DNA of 64,000 nucleotides from Actinophytocola xinjiangensis (GCF_001921215.1 NZ_MSIF01000027.1:1-64000), one strand, 5' to 3'. Shown: positions 8,595 to 18,618, numbered from the stretch's first letter. Numbers and translations: made by a program. Notes: generated by a model from the sequence alone, not told the origin.

Positions 8595-9935
8595 TCGCTC
8601 GACGCGCACCTCGGGTGGACCCCGGGGTCCGGGCGCGCGGGCCTGGCCTCGGCGATCCGGGCGGCCATCCGCGACGGGCGGTGGAAGGCCGGCGAGATGG
8701 TGCCCTCGACCCGCGCGCTGGCCCGCGACCTGGGGATCGCCAGGGGCACGGTGACCAGGGTGTACGCCGACCTGGCCGCCGAGGGGTACCTGTCGACCAG
8801 CCAGGGCGCGCCGACCAGGGTGGCCACGGCCGGTGTCTCACCGCTGTCCGCGCCGCCGCTGTCCGCGCACGCGCCGCCCTACCGCTGGACGCTGGCGCCG
8901 GGACGGCCCGACCCGTCACTGTTCCCGCGTGGGGCCTGGCTCGCGGCCACCCGGCGGGTGATGCAACACGCCCCGAACGACGTCTTCAACTACGGAGAGC
9001 CACAGGGCTCGTCGGTGCTGCGGGCCACCCTGAGCGCCTACGTCGGCCGCACCAGGGGGGTGCTGGCCGACCCGGCGCGGATCGTCGTGTGTGCCGGCTT
9101 CAGCCACGGGATCAGCCTGCTCGGCCACGCGCTGCGCTCGGTCGGAATCACCACGACCGCCTTCGAGGACCCGTCGATGGACCGCTTCCGCGACATCATG
9201 TCGCAAGCGGGCCAACGGATCACCGGCGTCCGGGTCGACTCGCGAGGCATTGTCGTGTCCGAACTGGACAGTCCGGCGGTGGTGGTCACACCGGCCCACC
9301 AGTTCCCCGTCGGCGACACGCTGGCCCCCGCCCGGCGCACCGCGCTGGTCGACTCCGGCGCCGTGGTGATCGAGGACGACTACGACGGGGAGTTCCGCTA
9401 CGACCGCCAGCAGGTCGGCGCCCTCCAGGCCCTCGACCCCGAACGGGTGGTTTATGCGGGCACGGTCAGCAAGACCCTGTCGCCGTCGCTGCGGCTGGCC
9501 TGGCTGGTCCTGCCCCGGTTCCTGGTCGACCCGGTGCTGGCCGCGCTGGAAACCACCGGCACCTACCCGCCGACGCTGCCGCAGCTGGTGCTGGCCGACC
9601 TGATCAGCTCCGGCGCCTACGACCGGCACGTGCGCCGCGCCCGCCTGGAGTACCGCTCCCGCCGGGACCGCCTGGTCATCGCCCTGCCGGAGCGGCTGCG
9701 CCCGCGCGGCATCTCCGCCGGGCTGCACCTGGTGGTCGGCCTGGACCGGGCGGCCGAGGAGCGGGTGCCCGAGCTCGCCCGCCGGCACTCGCTGGACATC
9801 GCCCGGCTCAGCCCGCTGTGGCTGCGCGACGACGACGCGCCCGGCGGGCTGGTCATCGGCTACGGCGCGTCCACCGGCAACGCCTTCGGCGGAGCGCTGT
9901 CGGCCCTGTCGTCGCTGCTGGCCGACCTGGCCTGA
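8574..9935 (+). CDS. MocR/PdxR-type regulator (GntR HTH plus aminotransferase-like domain)
   Basis: PLP-sensing transcription factor of 453 aa. The N-terminal winged helix (about 20-90) contains MVPSTRALARDLGIARGTVTRVYADLAAEGYL in pieces typical of GntR. The rest is a class I aminotransferase fold, with the PLP lysine expected in GTVSKTLSPS and conserved DDYDGEFRYD before it. It is divergent from the AhpD-like/PEP-mutase-like pair, its likely target. The start GTG overlaps the proposed promoter region, so translation is probably nearly leaderless. Confidence 0.9.
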   Translation: MTDSWSSSLDAHLGWTPGSGRAGLASAIRAAIRDGRWKAGEMVPSTRALARDLGIARGTVTRVYADLAAEGYLSTSQGAPTRVATAGVSPLSAPPLSAHAPPYRWTLAPGRPDPSLFPRGAWLAATRRVMQHAPNDVFNYGEPQGSSVLRATLSAYVGRTRGVLADPARIVVCAGFSHGISLLGHALRSVGITTTAFEDPSMDRFRDIMSQAGQRITGVRVDSRGIVVSELDSPAVVVTPAHQFPVGDTLAPARRTALVDSGAVVIEDDYDGEFRYDRQQVGALQALDPERVVYAGTVSKTLSPSLRLAWLVLPRFLVDPVLAALETTGTYPPTLPQLVLADLISSGAYDRHVRRARLEYRSRRDRLVIALPERLRPRGISAGLHLVVGLDRAAEERVPELARRHSLDIARLSPLWLRDDDAPGGLVIGYGASTGNAFGGALSALSSLLADLA

Positions 9936-9953
9936 CCGGTAGGGTGGCGTTCC

Positions 9954-11462
9954 ATGTCGGCCACGGACGAGGCGCGTCGGCTCAAGCTGTACGCCTACCT
10001 GGACGCGCGGGAGCACCGCCGTACCTACCTGGCGATCATGCGGTTGTTCGCCTCGACGCTGCTCGCCGACCTGTCGGCCGGTGAGGTCACCGCCGCGCTG
10101 GCCCGCGCCGAGCGCCTCGGCGAGATCCCGCCGGGCGAGGCGCGGGTGGAGACGGTGATCGTGCGGCTCAAGCAGCTCGTCGAGTGGGGCAACCTGGTCG
10201 CCGGGCGGCGTGAGGTGGTGGCCGCGAGCATCGCCGAGTTCCAGCACGGCAGCGTGCGGTACCAGGTCAGCAAGCTCGGGGTGCGGGTGCAGCGCGCGGC
10301 CGACGAGCTGCTGGCCACCGCCGAGGGCGCGCGCGAGGTGTCCCGCGAGCTGCTGCCGGCGATCGTCAACGGCCTCGACGAGCTGCTGCGCCGGCTGCGG
10401 CTGGCCGGAACCGAGCAGGGCGGCCGGCGGGCGACCGAACGGCTCGCCGAACAGGTCACCACGCTGTTCCTGCAACACGGCGAGCTGGCGGCGACCGTGC
10501 GCGACTTCTACGCCTACCTTGGCCAGGTCGTCACCCGCTACCACCTGATGGCCGAGGAGATCTCCGGGTTCCGCAACCTGCTGGTGGAGTACATCCAGAA
10601 GGTCGTCGAGGACGTGCTGCGCTACACGCCGACGATCGCCGAGATCCTCACCAGGCACGAGTTCGCCGGCGCGGTGACCGAGCTGCTGCGCATCCTGACG
10701 CCGGAGTCGCTCGGCGCGGACATCGAACGCGCGCGCGGGCGCCGCGCCGAGGACTGGGTGGAGCTGACCGACTGGTTCGTCGACCGCCCCGGCCGCCCCA
10801 GCCAGGTCACCGCGCTGCGCGAGGCCACCGCCCGCGCCATCGGCACCCTGCTGGCGACGGTGAAACGCGCGACCTCCGGCGGCGGCCCCGAACCCGGCCG
10901 CCGCGCCGAACTGCTGACGCTCGCCAAGTGGTTCGACGAGTCCACCCCCGACCAGGCGCACACCCTCGCCGCCGCGGCCTTCGGCCTCTACTCCGCCCGC
11001 AACCTGCTGCCCGCCCCCGAACACGACGGCGGCGACGACGAGCGCACCCCGTGGGCCGACGGCCCGGTGATCGACGTGACGGTCAGCGTGCGCGGCCGGG
11101 GCGACCGGGGCGCGCGCGGACGCACCTCCCGCATCCTCGACGACCCGCTCGGCCGCGAACAGCTGCTGGCCCAGGCCCGCCACGCCGACGCCCGCCACGC
11201 CGACGCCCTCGCCGAACTCGCCGCCGCCCGGGGCCGCCTCGACCGGGTGACCCTGTCCCCCGACGCCCTGGGCACCCTCTGTGGACTGCTCACCGACGCC
11301 ATGGCCCAGCGCGAACGCACCACCGACCCGGGCGAGGCCGGCGACCCGGTCGGCGGACTGCGCCTGACCGTGCGCCCCGAACCCGGCCACACCCAGACCA
11401 TCCACACCACCGCCGGCACCCTGCACCTCGCCGACACCACGGTCGAGGTGAGCGCACGGTGA
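9954..11462 (+). CDS. jetA: Wadjet type II component JetA (TIGR02677/DUF2397 family)
   Basis: Probable kleisin-like subunit of a Wadjet SMC complex that recognises and helps destroy circular plasmid DNA. The 502-aa length, the opening RLKLYAYLDAREHRRTYLAIMRLF and the position directly before TIGR02678- and TIGR02680-like genes match the family; the assignment is from memory of those families. The centre is Leu/Ala/Glu rich and helical (residues about 70-300). The C-terminus repeats HADARHADALAEL. It lies 18 bp after the MocR gene but is functionally tied to the downstream genes. Confidence 0.83.
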   Translation: MSATDEARRLKLYAYLDAREHRRTYLAIMRLFASTLLADLSAGEVTAALARAERLGEIPPGEARVETVIVRLKQLVEWGNLVAGRREVVAASIAEFQHGSVRYQVSKLGVRVQRAADELLATAEGAREVSRELLPAIVNGLDELLRRLRLAGTEQGGRRATERLAEQVTTLFLQHGELAATVRDFYAYLGQVVTRYHLMAEEISGFRNLLVEYIQKVVEDVLRYTPTIAEILTRHEFAGAVTELLRILTPESLGADIERARGRRAEDWVELTDWFVDRPGRPSQVTALREATARAIGTLLATVKRATSGGGPEPGRRAELLTLAKWFDESTPDQAHTLAAAAFGLYSARNLLPAPEHDGGDDERTPWADGPVIDVTVSVRGRGDRGARGRTSRILDDPLGREQLLAQARHADARHADALAELAAARGRLDRVTLSPDALGTLCGLLTDAMAQRERTTDPGEAGDPVGGLRLTVRPEPGHTQTIHTTAGTLHLADTTVEVSAR

Positions 11463-11535
11463 GCGGCCAGGGACTCCTGCGGAGCGGGCCACCGCGACAC
11501 CGGCACGTCGAGGCTTCCGTTGGCGGGGTGGCGCG

Positions 11536-12717
11536 GTGAGTGCCGATGCCCTGGACCAGTTGGGGGAGATCGACCAGGCGGACGTCGTGCGGTGTGCGCG
11601 GGTGTTGTTGCGGCGGCCGTTGCTGCGGGTGGGTGGTCAGGACGGTGAGCTGCTTCCGCTGGTCCACCGCCACCGGGCCGTGCTGATCGACCTGTTCGCC
11701 GGGCTGTTGGGGTACCGGCTGGTGGTGGAGCGGCGCTTCGCCCGTCTCTACAAGACCGGGCCGGGCCAGGACCCCACGCGGGGCGAGCCCACGCTGACCC
11801 CGCGCGGGTACGCCTACCTGGCGCTCGCCCTGGCCGCGTTGACCACCGTCGGCCAGCAGACGTTGTTGTCGCGGCTGGTGACCGACATCCGCGCCGCCGG
11901 GACGCAGGCCGGGGTGGCGGTCAGCGACGACCTGTCCGACCTGCGGGCCATCGCGTCCGCGCTGCGGCACCTGGTGGCCATCGGGGTGTTGACCGAGACC
12001 GAGGGGACCGTGTCGACCGAGTCGAGCGCCGAGGCGTTGCTGACCGTGGACACCACGCTGCTCGGCCAGCTCGTCGCGGGCCCGATCGGCACGGCGACCA
12101 CCGCCACCGAGCTGGTCGGGCTGGCGGCCCGGCCGGGGCCGCGCGGGGTCGAGCACGTGGTGCGCCGGCGGCTGGTGGAGAACCCGGTCACCCACTACGC
12201 CGACCTCACCGACGAGCAGGCCGCGTGGCTGCGGCGCCGCGCCCGCGCCGAGGCGCGGCTGCTGGAACGCTGCTTCGGGCTGGTCACCGAGACCCGGCTG
12301 GAGGGCGTGGCGGTCACCGACCCGCAGGACTACCTGACCGACCTGTCCTTCCCCGGGCAGTCGACGGTCGCGCGGATCGCGCTGCTGGCCCTGCCGGAGC
12401 TGCTGTCGGGCCAGGCCGACGAGCGGGGCTGGGTGGCGGTGACCGTGGAGCGGGTCGCGGCCGTGTGCGCCGAGCTGTTCGAGGCCTACCCGGCGGCGTG
12501 GTCCAAGCAGACCAGCGTGCCGAGGCTGGTCGACGACGTGCTGCACCTGCTGGCCGCGCTGGGGCTGGCCAGGCGCGGCGAGGACGGCTGGCTGCTCAGC
12601 CCGGCCGCGCACCGCTGGCAGCCGTCGGCCGACGCGACGCCCCGGCAGGGTGAGCCGGAGGAGGCGCCGGAGCCGGTGGAGCGCTGGTCACTGTTCGACG
12701 AGGGGGTTCCCACATGA
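11536..12717 (+). CDS. jetB: Wadjet type II component JetB (TIGR02678/DUF2398 family)
   Basis: Probable KITE-like accessory subunit of the SMC complex, 393 aa. It consists of winged-helix-like segments; the motif FARLYKTGP near residue 75 and the C-terminal ERWSLFDEG are typical of the family as I recall it. The GTG at 11536 follows a G-rich ribosome site; 73 bp separate it from jetA. Its stop overlaps the jetC ATG by 4 bp, so JetB and JetC are translationally coupled. Confidence 0.83.
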   Translation: MSADALDQLGEIDQADVVRCARVLLRRPLLRVGGQDGELLPLVHRHRAVLIDLFAGLLGYRLVVERRFARLYKTGPGQDPTRGEPTLTPRGYAYLALALAALTTVGQQTLLSRLVTDIRAAGTQAGVAVSDDLSDLRAIASALRHLVAIGVLTETEGTVSTESSAEALLTVDTTLLGQLVAGPIGTATTATELVGLAARPGPRGVEHVVRRRLVENPVTHYADLTDEQAAWLRRRARAEARLLERCFGLVTETRLEGVAVTDPQDYLTDLSFPGQSTVARIALLALPELLSGQADERGWVAVTVERVAAVCAELFEAYPAAWSKQTSVPRLVDDVLHLLAALGLARRGEDGWLLSPAAHRWQPSADATPRQGEPEEAPEPVERWSLFDEGVPT

Positions 12718-15700
12718 GATGGCAGCTGCACCGGGGTGGGATCGTCAACATCTGGCAGTACTCGGTCGAGGTGTTCGACCTGTCGGGTGGGCGCGCGATC
12801 TTCCAGGGCACCAACGGTTCCGGCAAGTCGCGCACGCTGGAGCTGCTGGCGCCGCTGTGTCTGGACGGGGACCTGCACCACATCGGCTCCAAGGGCTACG
12901 ACACGGTCAGCATGCGCCGGCTGATGCTCGACGACTACGCCGGCGGCCCCAACCGCATCGGCTACGCGTGGATCGAGCTGCGGCGCGAGGTCGACGGCGT
13001 CGCCGAGTACCTGACCAGCGGCATCGGGGTGAAGGCCTCGGCGACCTCCCAGCAGATCAACGACTCGTGGCGGTTCGTCACCGACCGCCGGGTCGGGCAC
13101 GACTTCGAGCTGGTGTTCGACGGCACCCCGGTCTCCGCGACCGCGCTGCGCGAGCTGATCGGCGCCGACTGTCTGCACGACGAGGAACCGTTCCGCGCCA
13201 GGATCTCCGAGCTGGTGTACGGGATCCCGGCCGCCCGCTACGCCGACCTGCTGCACCTGCAACGCACCCTGCGCAACCCCGACGTCGGCCTGAAGGTCCT
13301 GGAGGGGCAGCTGGAGCAGATCCTGTCCGACTCGCTGCCGCCGCTGGACCCGTCGGTGGTCGAGCAGCTGGCCCGCTCGTTCGAGGACCTGGAGTCCATT
13401 CGGGACAACATCCGGGGTCTCGCGTCGGCCGACGCCGCCCTGCGCCGGTTCCTCACCGGTTACGCCGGTTACGCCTACGGGTCGCTGCGCACCACCGGGC
13501 GCCGTAGTGCCGACGCGACCCGGGAGCTGGCCTCGGCCAGGGCCGAGATCGCCAAGCTGGTCACCCGGCTGCGTGACGACGAGGCGGCGGCCGAGAAGGC
13601 CGAGACCGAGGTCGCCCAGCTGGAGGAGCGGGAGACCACGCTGGAGTCGCGCATCGACGACCTGAAGTCCAGCCCGCTCTACGACAGCGTGCGCGACCTG
13701 GCCGACCGCAAGCGGGTCGTGTCGGCCGCGCGGCAGGCGGCGGTCAGCGCCCTGCGCCAGTTGCGCACCCAGCGCGAGCACACCGGGCAGCTGGTCGACT
13801 CGGTGACCGCCGAGCTGGCCCGGTTCGCCGACGACACCGCCCAGGCGGTGGACCTGGCCGTGACGATCGCCGAGCGGATGCGGGCCGCCGGCCTGGATCC
13901 CCGGCTCGCGCCGAGCGTGCCGCCCGCGCCGCTGGGCGAGGCCGGCGAGGTGCACGAGACCGGCCGGGGCACGCTCGACCCGGAGGCCGCGCCGGTGGAG
14001 CTGACCCGCCGGGTGCCGCCGCCGCTGGACCCCGACGCGCTGCGCGCCGAGCTGGCGGTGGCCGCCGAGCAGGCCACGCGCGGGGCGGCCGCGCTGGCGC
14101 GGCGGTGCGCGGAGACTCTGTCGCTGCTGGAACGCGCCCGCGAGCTGGAGACCGAACGCGGCGACATCGGCCGCCGCCAGCAGGAGGCGCGGGCCGCGCA
14201 GCTCGCGGCGACCGAGGCCGCCGGGCGGCGCAACGAGGCCGCCCAGCAGCTCGACGACGTGGCGCACACCTGGTTCGACGCGGTGACCCGCTGGGCCGCG
14301 CAGGTCCCGGACTCCCCCGCCGAGCTGGCGCCACCGCCGGTGGCCGAGCTGGTGGCCGACCAGGAGGCGTCCCGCGCGGCGACCGAGCGGGCGCACGCGT
14401 GGCTGCGTGGCCAGCTGCCGGCGCTGCACGCCGAGGCCGGCCGCGGCAAGGACCTGGTCGCCGACCTGGACCGGCGGATCGCCGCCGCCACCGGCGAGCT
14501 GACCGCCCTGCGGTCCGGTGTGGACACCCAGCCCGACCGGCCGGCCTTCGCCACCGCACGGCGGGACCCGTCGGCCGGCGCGGCGTTCTACCGGCTGGTC
14601 GACTTCGTGTCCGATGTGGACGACGAGGCGCGCGCGGGCTGTGAGGCGGCGCTGGAGTCCTGCGGGCTGCTGACCGCGTGGGTGAGCTCGGACGGCACGC
14701 TGGCCGACCCGGCGCACCCCGACCTCACCGCGCTCGCCGACGGCCCGGTGCCCGACGGTCCGGCGCTGAGCGGTGTCCTGGTCGCCGCGGTGCCCCCGGA
14801 CTCGCCGGTCACCCCCGAGGTGGTCGACCGGCTGCTGGCGCGGATCTCGTTGGGCGGGAACGGAACCGGCCTCGCGGTGTCGGTCGACGGGCGCTGGCGG
14901 GCCGGGGTGCTGTCCGGCGCGTCGGCCAAACCGGCGGCGGAGTTCGTCGGCGCCGGGGCGCGCGAGTCCGCGCGGCAGCGCCGCATCGGCGAGCTGACCG
15001 AGACCGTCGACCGGCTCACCGGCGAACGGGACGTGGCCGAGGCCGCGCTGGCCGCCGCCCGCGAACGGGCGGCCGCGTGGGAACGCCACGTCGACGACCA
15101 CCCCGACGACCGGGCGCTGCTGACCGCGCACGTCACCCTGCGCGGCGCCGGCCAGACCGCCGACGACGCCGCCGGCCGCGCCTACGCCACCCGCGACACG
15201 CACAGCGCCGCCGCCGACCGCCACCGGTCCCGCGCCGACGAGCTGGTCGCCGACGCGCGCGCCGCCGGCCTTGACTCGTCACCGGAGTCGTTGCAGCAGG
15301 CCAGAACGGCCGCGCTGGAGGCGCGGACCGCCGCCGAGGGCCTGGTCACCGCGCTGACCCGGCGCTGCGCGGGGGCGGTGGACACGCTGGCGAAGGCGGT
15401 CGCCAACCACGCGCGGGCGGCCGAGGAGCTGGCGGAGGTGGCGGCCGGCACCGAGCGGGCGTGCCTGGACCACGCCAACGAGGCGGCCGGCTACGAGGAC
15501 CGGGTGCGGGCCGTCGGCGGCGCGGCCGAGCAGCTGCAACGGGACCTGGCGGCGGCCGAGCAGGAACGCGCCGGGGTGCGTGAACGCCTGCCGGCCGCCC
15601 GGGCCAAGGCGACCGACGCGCGGGTGAAGGCCGGCAAGACCCAGACCCAGATCGACACCCGCGAGACCAGGACCACCGAGCTGGCCGAGCGTGAGGCCGT

Positions 15701-16778
15701 TGCCCACCAACGGTTCCAGGACGCCCTGGCGGCCGACGGGGTGTGGGCGGCGGCGGTCGCCGAGCCGGCCGAACCGCCCGCCGACCCGGCCGAGGCGTTC
15801 ACCGCGCTGACCGCGACCCCGCGTGAGGTCGTCGGCGAGGACACCGTGCTGGGCACGCTTCAGGCGTTGCAGGCGGCGCTGGCCGGCAGCCACGACATCG
15901 TCGCGCAGCGCGGCGCCGACATCCTGACGGTCACGGTGACCGGCGCGCACGGCCACCAGCCGGTCGCCCAGGCCGCCCGGGACGTGGCGCAACGCCTTGC
16001 CACGCAACGGAACCTGCTGTCCGAGGAGTACCAGTCGATCTTCGACGCGTTCATGCTGCGCGACCTGGCCGACAAGCTCGCCACCCAGCTGGCGGTGGCC
16101 GACGACCTGTGCCGCCGCATGAACGACACCCTGGACGTGGCCCGCTCCAGCCAGGGCGTGCACGTCCAGCTGGAGTGGCAACCCGCCCCGGACCTCGACG
16201 AGGACATGCGCCAGGCACTGACCCTGATCCGCACCCCGTTCGCCAAACGCGGCCCCGGCGAGGACGAGCGGCTGCGCCAGGCCCTCACCGACCGGATCAC
16301 CACCGAACGCGACGGCCAGTCCGGCGACTACGCGCAGGTGCTTGGTCGGGCCCTGGACTACCGCTCCTGGTACCGCTTCACCGTCCGGGTGCGCGACGAC
16401 GGCCCCGACGGCGCGCCCAGGACCAGGCGCATGCGCCAGCTGTCCTCCGGTGAGACCCGCCTGATCTCCTACGTGACCCTGTTCGCCGCCGCGTCGGCGT
16501 TCTACGACGCGGTCAGCGCCGGGGCACAACGCCCGCCGGTTCGCCTGGTCCTGCTCGACGAGGCCTTCGAACGCCTCGACGAGCCGACGATCGCGCGGAT
16601 GCTGGGCCTGCTGGTTGACCTGGACATGGACTGGATCATCACCTGGCCCAGCGGCTGGGGCCTGTCGGAGAAGATCCCCCGGATGCACATCTACGACGTG
16701 CTGCGTCCCAAGGGTGGCCGGGGAATCGCCTGCACCCACGCCATCTGGAGCGGCAACACCCTGGCCGAGCAAGGCTGA
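12714..16778 (+). CDS. jetC: Wadjet type II SMC ATPase JetC (TIGR02680 family)
   Basis: The motor of the complex: an SMC/MukB-like ATPase thought to extrude DNA loops and identify small circular DNA. It has 1,354 aa. Walker A is GTNGSGKS at residues 32-39. Long Ala/Glu/Arg-rich coiled coils occupy about 240-620 and 730-1,080, interrupted by a hinge-like region near 610-720. The ABC signature QLSSGE lies near 1,243, and Walker B LVLLDEAFERLDE near 1,277. All ATPase motifs are intact. In the loci I know, a TIGR02679 jetD nuclease gene follows; here an AraC regulator follows instead. Confidence 0.9.
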   Translation: MRWQLHRGGIVNIWQYSVEVFDLSGGRAIFQGTNGSGKSRTLELLAPLCLDGDLHHIGSKGYDTVSMRRLMLDDYAGGPNRIGYAWIELRREVDGVAEYLTSGIGVKASATSQQINDSWRFVTDRRVGHDFELVFDGTPVSATALRELIGADCLHDEEPFRARISELVYGIPAARYADLLHLQRTLRNPDVGLKVLEGQLEQILSDSLPPLDPSVVEQLARSFEDLESIRDNIRGLASADAALRRFLTGYAGYAYGSLRTTGRRSADATRELASARAEIAKLVTRLRDDEAAAEKAETEVAQLEERETTLESRIDDLKSSPLYDSVRDLADRKRVVSAARQAAVSALRQLRTQREHTGQLVDSVTAELARFADDTAQAVDLAVTIAERMRAAGLDPRLAPSVPPAPLGEAGEVHETGRGTLDPEAAPVELTRRVPPPLDPDALRAELAVAAEQATRGAAALARRCAETLSLLERARELETERGDIGRRQQEARAAQLAATEAAGRRNEAAQQLDDVAHTWFDAVTRWAAQVPDSPAELAPPPVAELVADQEASRAATERAHAWLRGQLPALHAEAGRGKDLVADLDRRIAAATGELTALRSGVDTQPDRPAFATARRDPSAGAAFYRLVDFVSDVDDEARAGCEAALESCGLLTAWVSSDGTLADPAHPDLTALADGPVPDGPALSGVLVAAVPPDSPVTPEVVDRLLARISLGGNGTGLAVSVDGRWRAGVLSGASAKPAAEFVGAGARESARQRRIGELTETVDRLTGERDVAEAALAAARERAAAWERHVDDHPDDRALLTAHVTLRGAGQTADDAAGRAYATRDTHSAAADRHRSRADELVADARAAGLDSSPESLQQARTAALEARTAAEGLVTALTRRCAGAVDTLAKAVANHARAAEELAEVAAGTERACLDHANEAAGYEDRVRAVGGAAEQLQRDLAAAEQERAGVRERLPAARAKATDARVKAGKTQTQIDTRETRTTELAEREAVAHQRFQDALAADGVWAAAVAEPAEPPADPAEAFTALTATPREVVGEDTVLGTLQALQAALAGSHDIVAQRGADILTVTVTGAHGHQPVAQAARDVAQRLATQRNLLSEEYQSIFDAFMLRDLADKLATQLAVADDLCRRMNDTLDVARSSQGVHVQLEWQPAPDLDEDMRQALTLIRTPFAKRGPGEDERLRQALTDRITTERDGQSGDYAQVLGRALDYRSWYRFTVRVRDDGPDGAPRTRRMRQLSSGETRLISYVTLFAAASAFYDAVSAGAQRPPVRLVLLDEAFERLDEPTIARMLGLLVDLDMDWIITWPSGWGLSEKIPRMHIYDVLRPKGGRGIACTHAIWSGNTLAEQG

Positions 16779-16946
16779 TCGCGTCCACCGGCCGGTGGAC
16801 GAACCCGTTGGCCCGTAAGGCCGATCCGGTCCGGCATGTCTTGTTCGGGCCGCCGTCGGCCTGCTTTGATGGCGGTGCGGCGGGCGGTGGTCCCGCCGTT
16901 TCGGTGCCGGCGCACCGCGGCGGCCGTTTCGTGCGGGGGGCGCGGA

Positions 16947-17918
16947 ATGTGGCAGACGGTGTCCAACCACGATCTACCGCCGGCCGACCAGCTGCCGTTC
17001 TGGCGTGAGCTGATCGCCGACGCGCTGGCACCGCTGTCCCTCAACGAGAGCACGGGCGCGGTGGGCTTCCCCGCGTCGGCCTCGGTGCTGGACCTCGGTT
17101 CCGTGCGGGTCGGCGGGTTCACCAGCCCGCCCGTCGACCTGGACCGCACCTGGGCCGACATCCGGCGGTCCGACCCCGGCACCTACCAGTTGGCCTTCGT
17201 CACCGGGAGCGAGCTGTGGGTTTCCCAGCGGCGCCAGGACTCGGGGTTCGTCGGCGGGGACATGGTGCTGTTCGACCTGTCCTACCCGTTCGAGGGCGGG
17301 GTGCCGGACCGGGGTCCGGCGGACGTGGTCATCCTGCAGATTCCGCGGGCCGAGATGCCGCTGCACCCCGACAAGGTCCACCGCCTGCTCGCCCAACCCC
17401 TGTCGGCCAACACCGGCATGGGCGCGATCCTCGCCCAGTTCCTGCGCTCGCTGCACTCCCACGGGCCCGACTGCGACCAGCGCGACCTGGCCAGTCTGGG
17501 CACGATCGCGCTCGACCTGGCGGGCGCCTGCCTGGCCCAGCACCTCGGCTGCTACGCCGACCTGCCGGCCGAGAGCCGCCAGCAGGCGCTGCTCGCCCGC
17601 GTCAACGCCTTCATCGACCACAACATCGGTGACCCGGACCTGAAACCGGCGACCATCGCGGCCCACCACCACATCTCCCTGCGTTCGCTGCACGCGCTCC
17701 ACCGGCAGCAGGGGGAGACGGTGAGCGCCTCGATCCGCCGGCGCCGCCTGGAGGGGTGCCACACCGACCTGACCGACCCCCGGCTGCGGCAGCGCTCGAT
17801 CGGCGCGATCGCCGCCCGATGGGGTTTCCGGAACCTGCCGGACTTCAGCCGGGCTTTTCGCGCCGCCTACGGCCGCACGCCCAGCGAGGCCCGTCGGGCG
17901 GTCGGCCGGGACGGGTGA
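16947..17918 (+). CDS. AraC-family transcriptional regulator
   Basis: A 323-aa regulator with an N-terminal AraC-binding-like cupin domain (about 40-190) and a C-terminal double helix-turn-helix (about 220-320) ending in AARWGFRNLPDFSRAFRAAYGRTPSE, a classic AraC signature (second HTH). I place the start at the ATG at 16947, preceded by a run of G; an upstream in-frame start at 16836 adds 37 unlikely residues. It occupies the position where jetD would be expected after jetC. Its target may be the secreted lectin downstream. Confidence 0.87.
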   Translation: MWQTVSNHDLPPADQLPFWRELIADALAPLSLNESTGAVGFPASASVLDLGSVRVGGFTSPPVDLDRTWADIRRSDPGTYQLAFVTGSELWVSQRRQDSGFVGGDMVLFDLSYPFEGGVPDRGPADVVILQIPRAEMPLHPDKVHRLLAQPLSANTGMGAILAQFLRSLHSHGPDCDQRDLASLGTIALDLAGACLAQHLGCYADLPAESRQQALLARVNAFIDHNIGDPDLKPATIAAHHHISLRSLHALHRQQGETVSASIRRRRLEGCHTDLTDPRLRQRSIGAIAARWGFRNLPDFSRAFRAAYGRTPSEARRAVGRDG

Positions 17919-18030
17919 CCGCACCAGAACCCAAGAATCGGCGCGCTCCCCGCTAACGACAGCACCGTGGGCCGGCCGGAAGCATGGTCCTGGTCAGTGA
18001 TCGTCAAACCATGACGAAAGGCAGACAACG

Positions 18031-18603
18031 ATGCGTCTTTCCCTCCGTGGAGCCAGACCCGGCCGCCGGGTGGCGATCGTTCTCGGAATGCTGTTGATGG
18101 CAACGATGATGGCCGCACCCGGCGCGGCCCAGGCGTCGACCAACGAACCCGTGCCCGTGCCCGTGGCCGCGGCGGCGGACACGCTGTTCGGCGCGAACGC
18201 CGAAGGCATTCTGGTGAACAAGTTCAGCGGCAAGTGCCTGGAAATCCTCAACTACTCCGCGGCCAACGGCGCTCCCGCCGGTCAGTGGGGCTGCTACGGC
18301 GGCGGCAACCAGCACTGGGTCATCGGCGAGTGGTCGGACGGCACGCTCGCGCTGATCAACGGCAACAGCGGCAAATGTCTGGAGATCCTCAACTACTCCG
18401 CGGCCGACGGTGCTCCCGCCGGCCAGTGGGACTGCTACGGCGGCAACAACCAGAGGTGGCTTCTCGGGCAGTGGGACGACGGCTACTTCGCGCTGATCAA
18501 CGTGCACAGCGGCAAGTGCCTGGAGATCCTCAACTACTCCACCGCCGACGGGGCCCCCGTCGGTCAGTGGGGCTGCTACGGCGGCGACAACCAGAAGTGG
18601 TGA
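18031..18603 (+). CDS. secreted ricin-type beta-trefoil lectin
   Basis: Exported carbohydrate-binding protein, 190 aa. A Sec signal (basic start RLSLRGARPGRR, a hydrophobic core, AAQA cleavage near residue 36) precedes a single RICIN domain with three lobes. Each lobe has GKCLEILNYS and a final QxW-type motif (NQHW, NQRW, NQKW). The lobes are nearly identical over about 30 residues, much more so than is usual for beta-trefoils. There is no catalytic domain. It is followed by a strong terminator. Confidence 0.9.
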   Translation: MRLSLRGARPGRRVAIVLGMLLMATMMAAPGAAQASTNEPVPVPVAAAADTLFGANAEGILVNKFSGKCLEILNYSAANGAPAGQWGCYGGGNQHWVIGEWSDGTLALINGNSGKCLEILNYSAADGAPAGQWDCYGGNNQRWLLGQWDDGYFALINVHSGKCLEILNYSTADGAPVGQWGCYGGDNQKW

Positions 18604-18618
18604 CCTGCTGATCGCCGC

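Noticed and set aside
12486-15224. Long open frame antisense to jetB/jetC
   Set aside because: Created by GC-rich codon bias opposite a real gene; the sequence is low-complexity Gly/Arg/Val with no motif and no ribosome site.
16779-16946. Possible remnant of jetD
   Set aside because: The 168-bp gap has no Toprim-like coding trace that I can recognise; JetD is treated as absent, not as a pseudogene.
16836-16946. N-terminal extension of the AraC regulator
   Set aside because: The extra 37 residues are Arg/Cys-rich and unlike the family; ATG 16947 has a better ribosome site.
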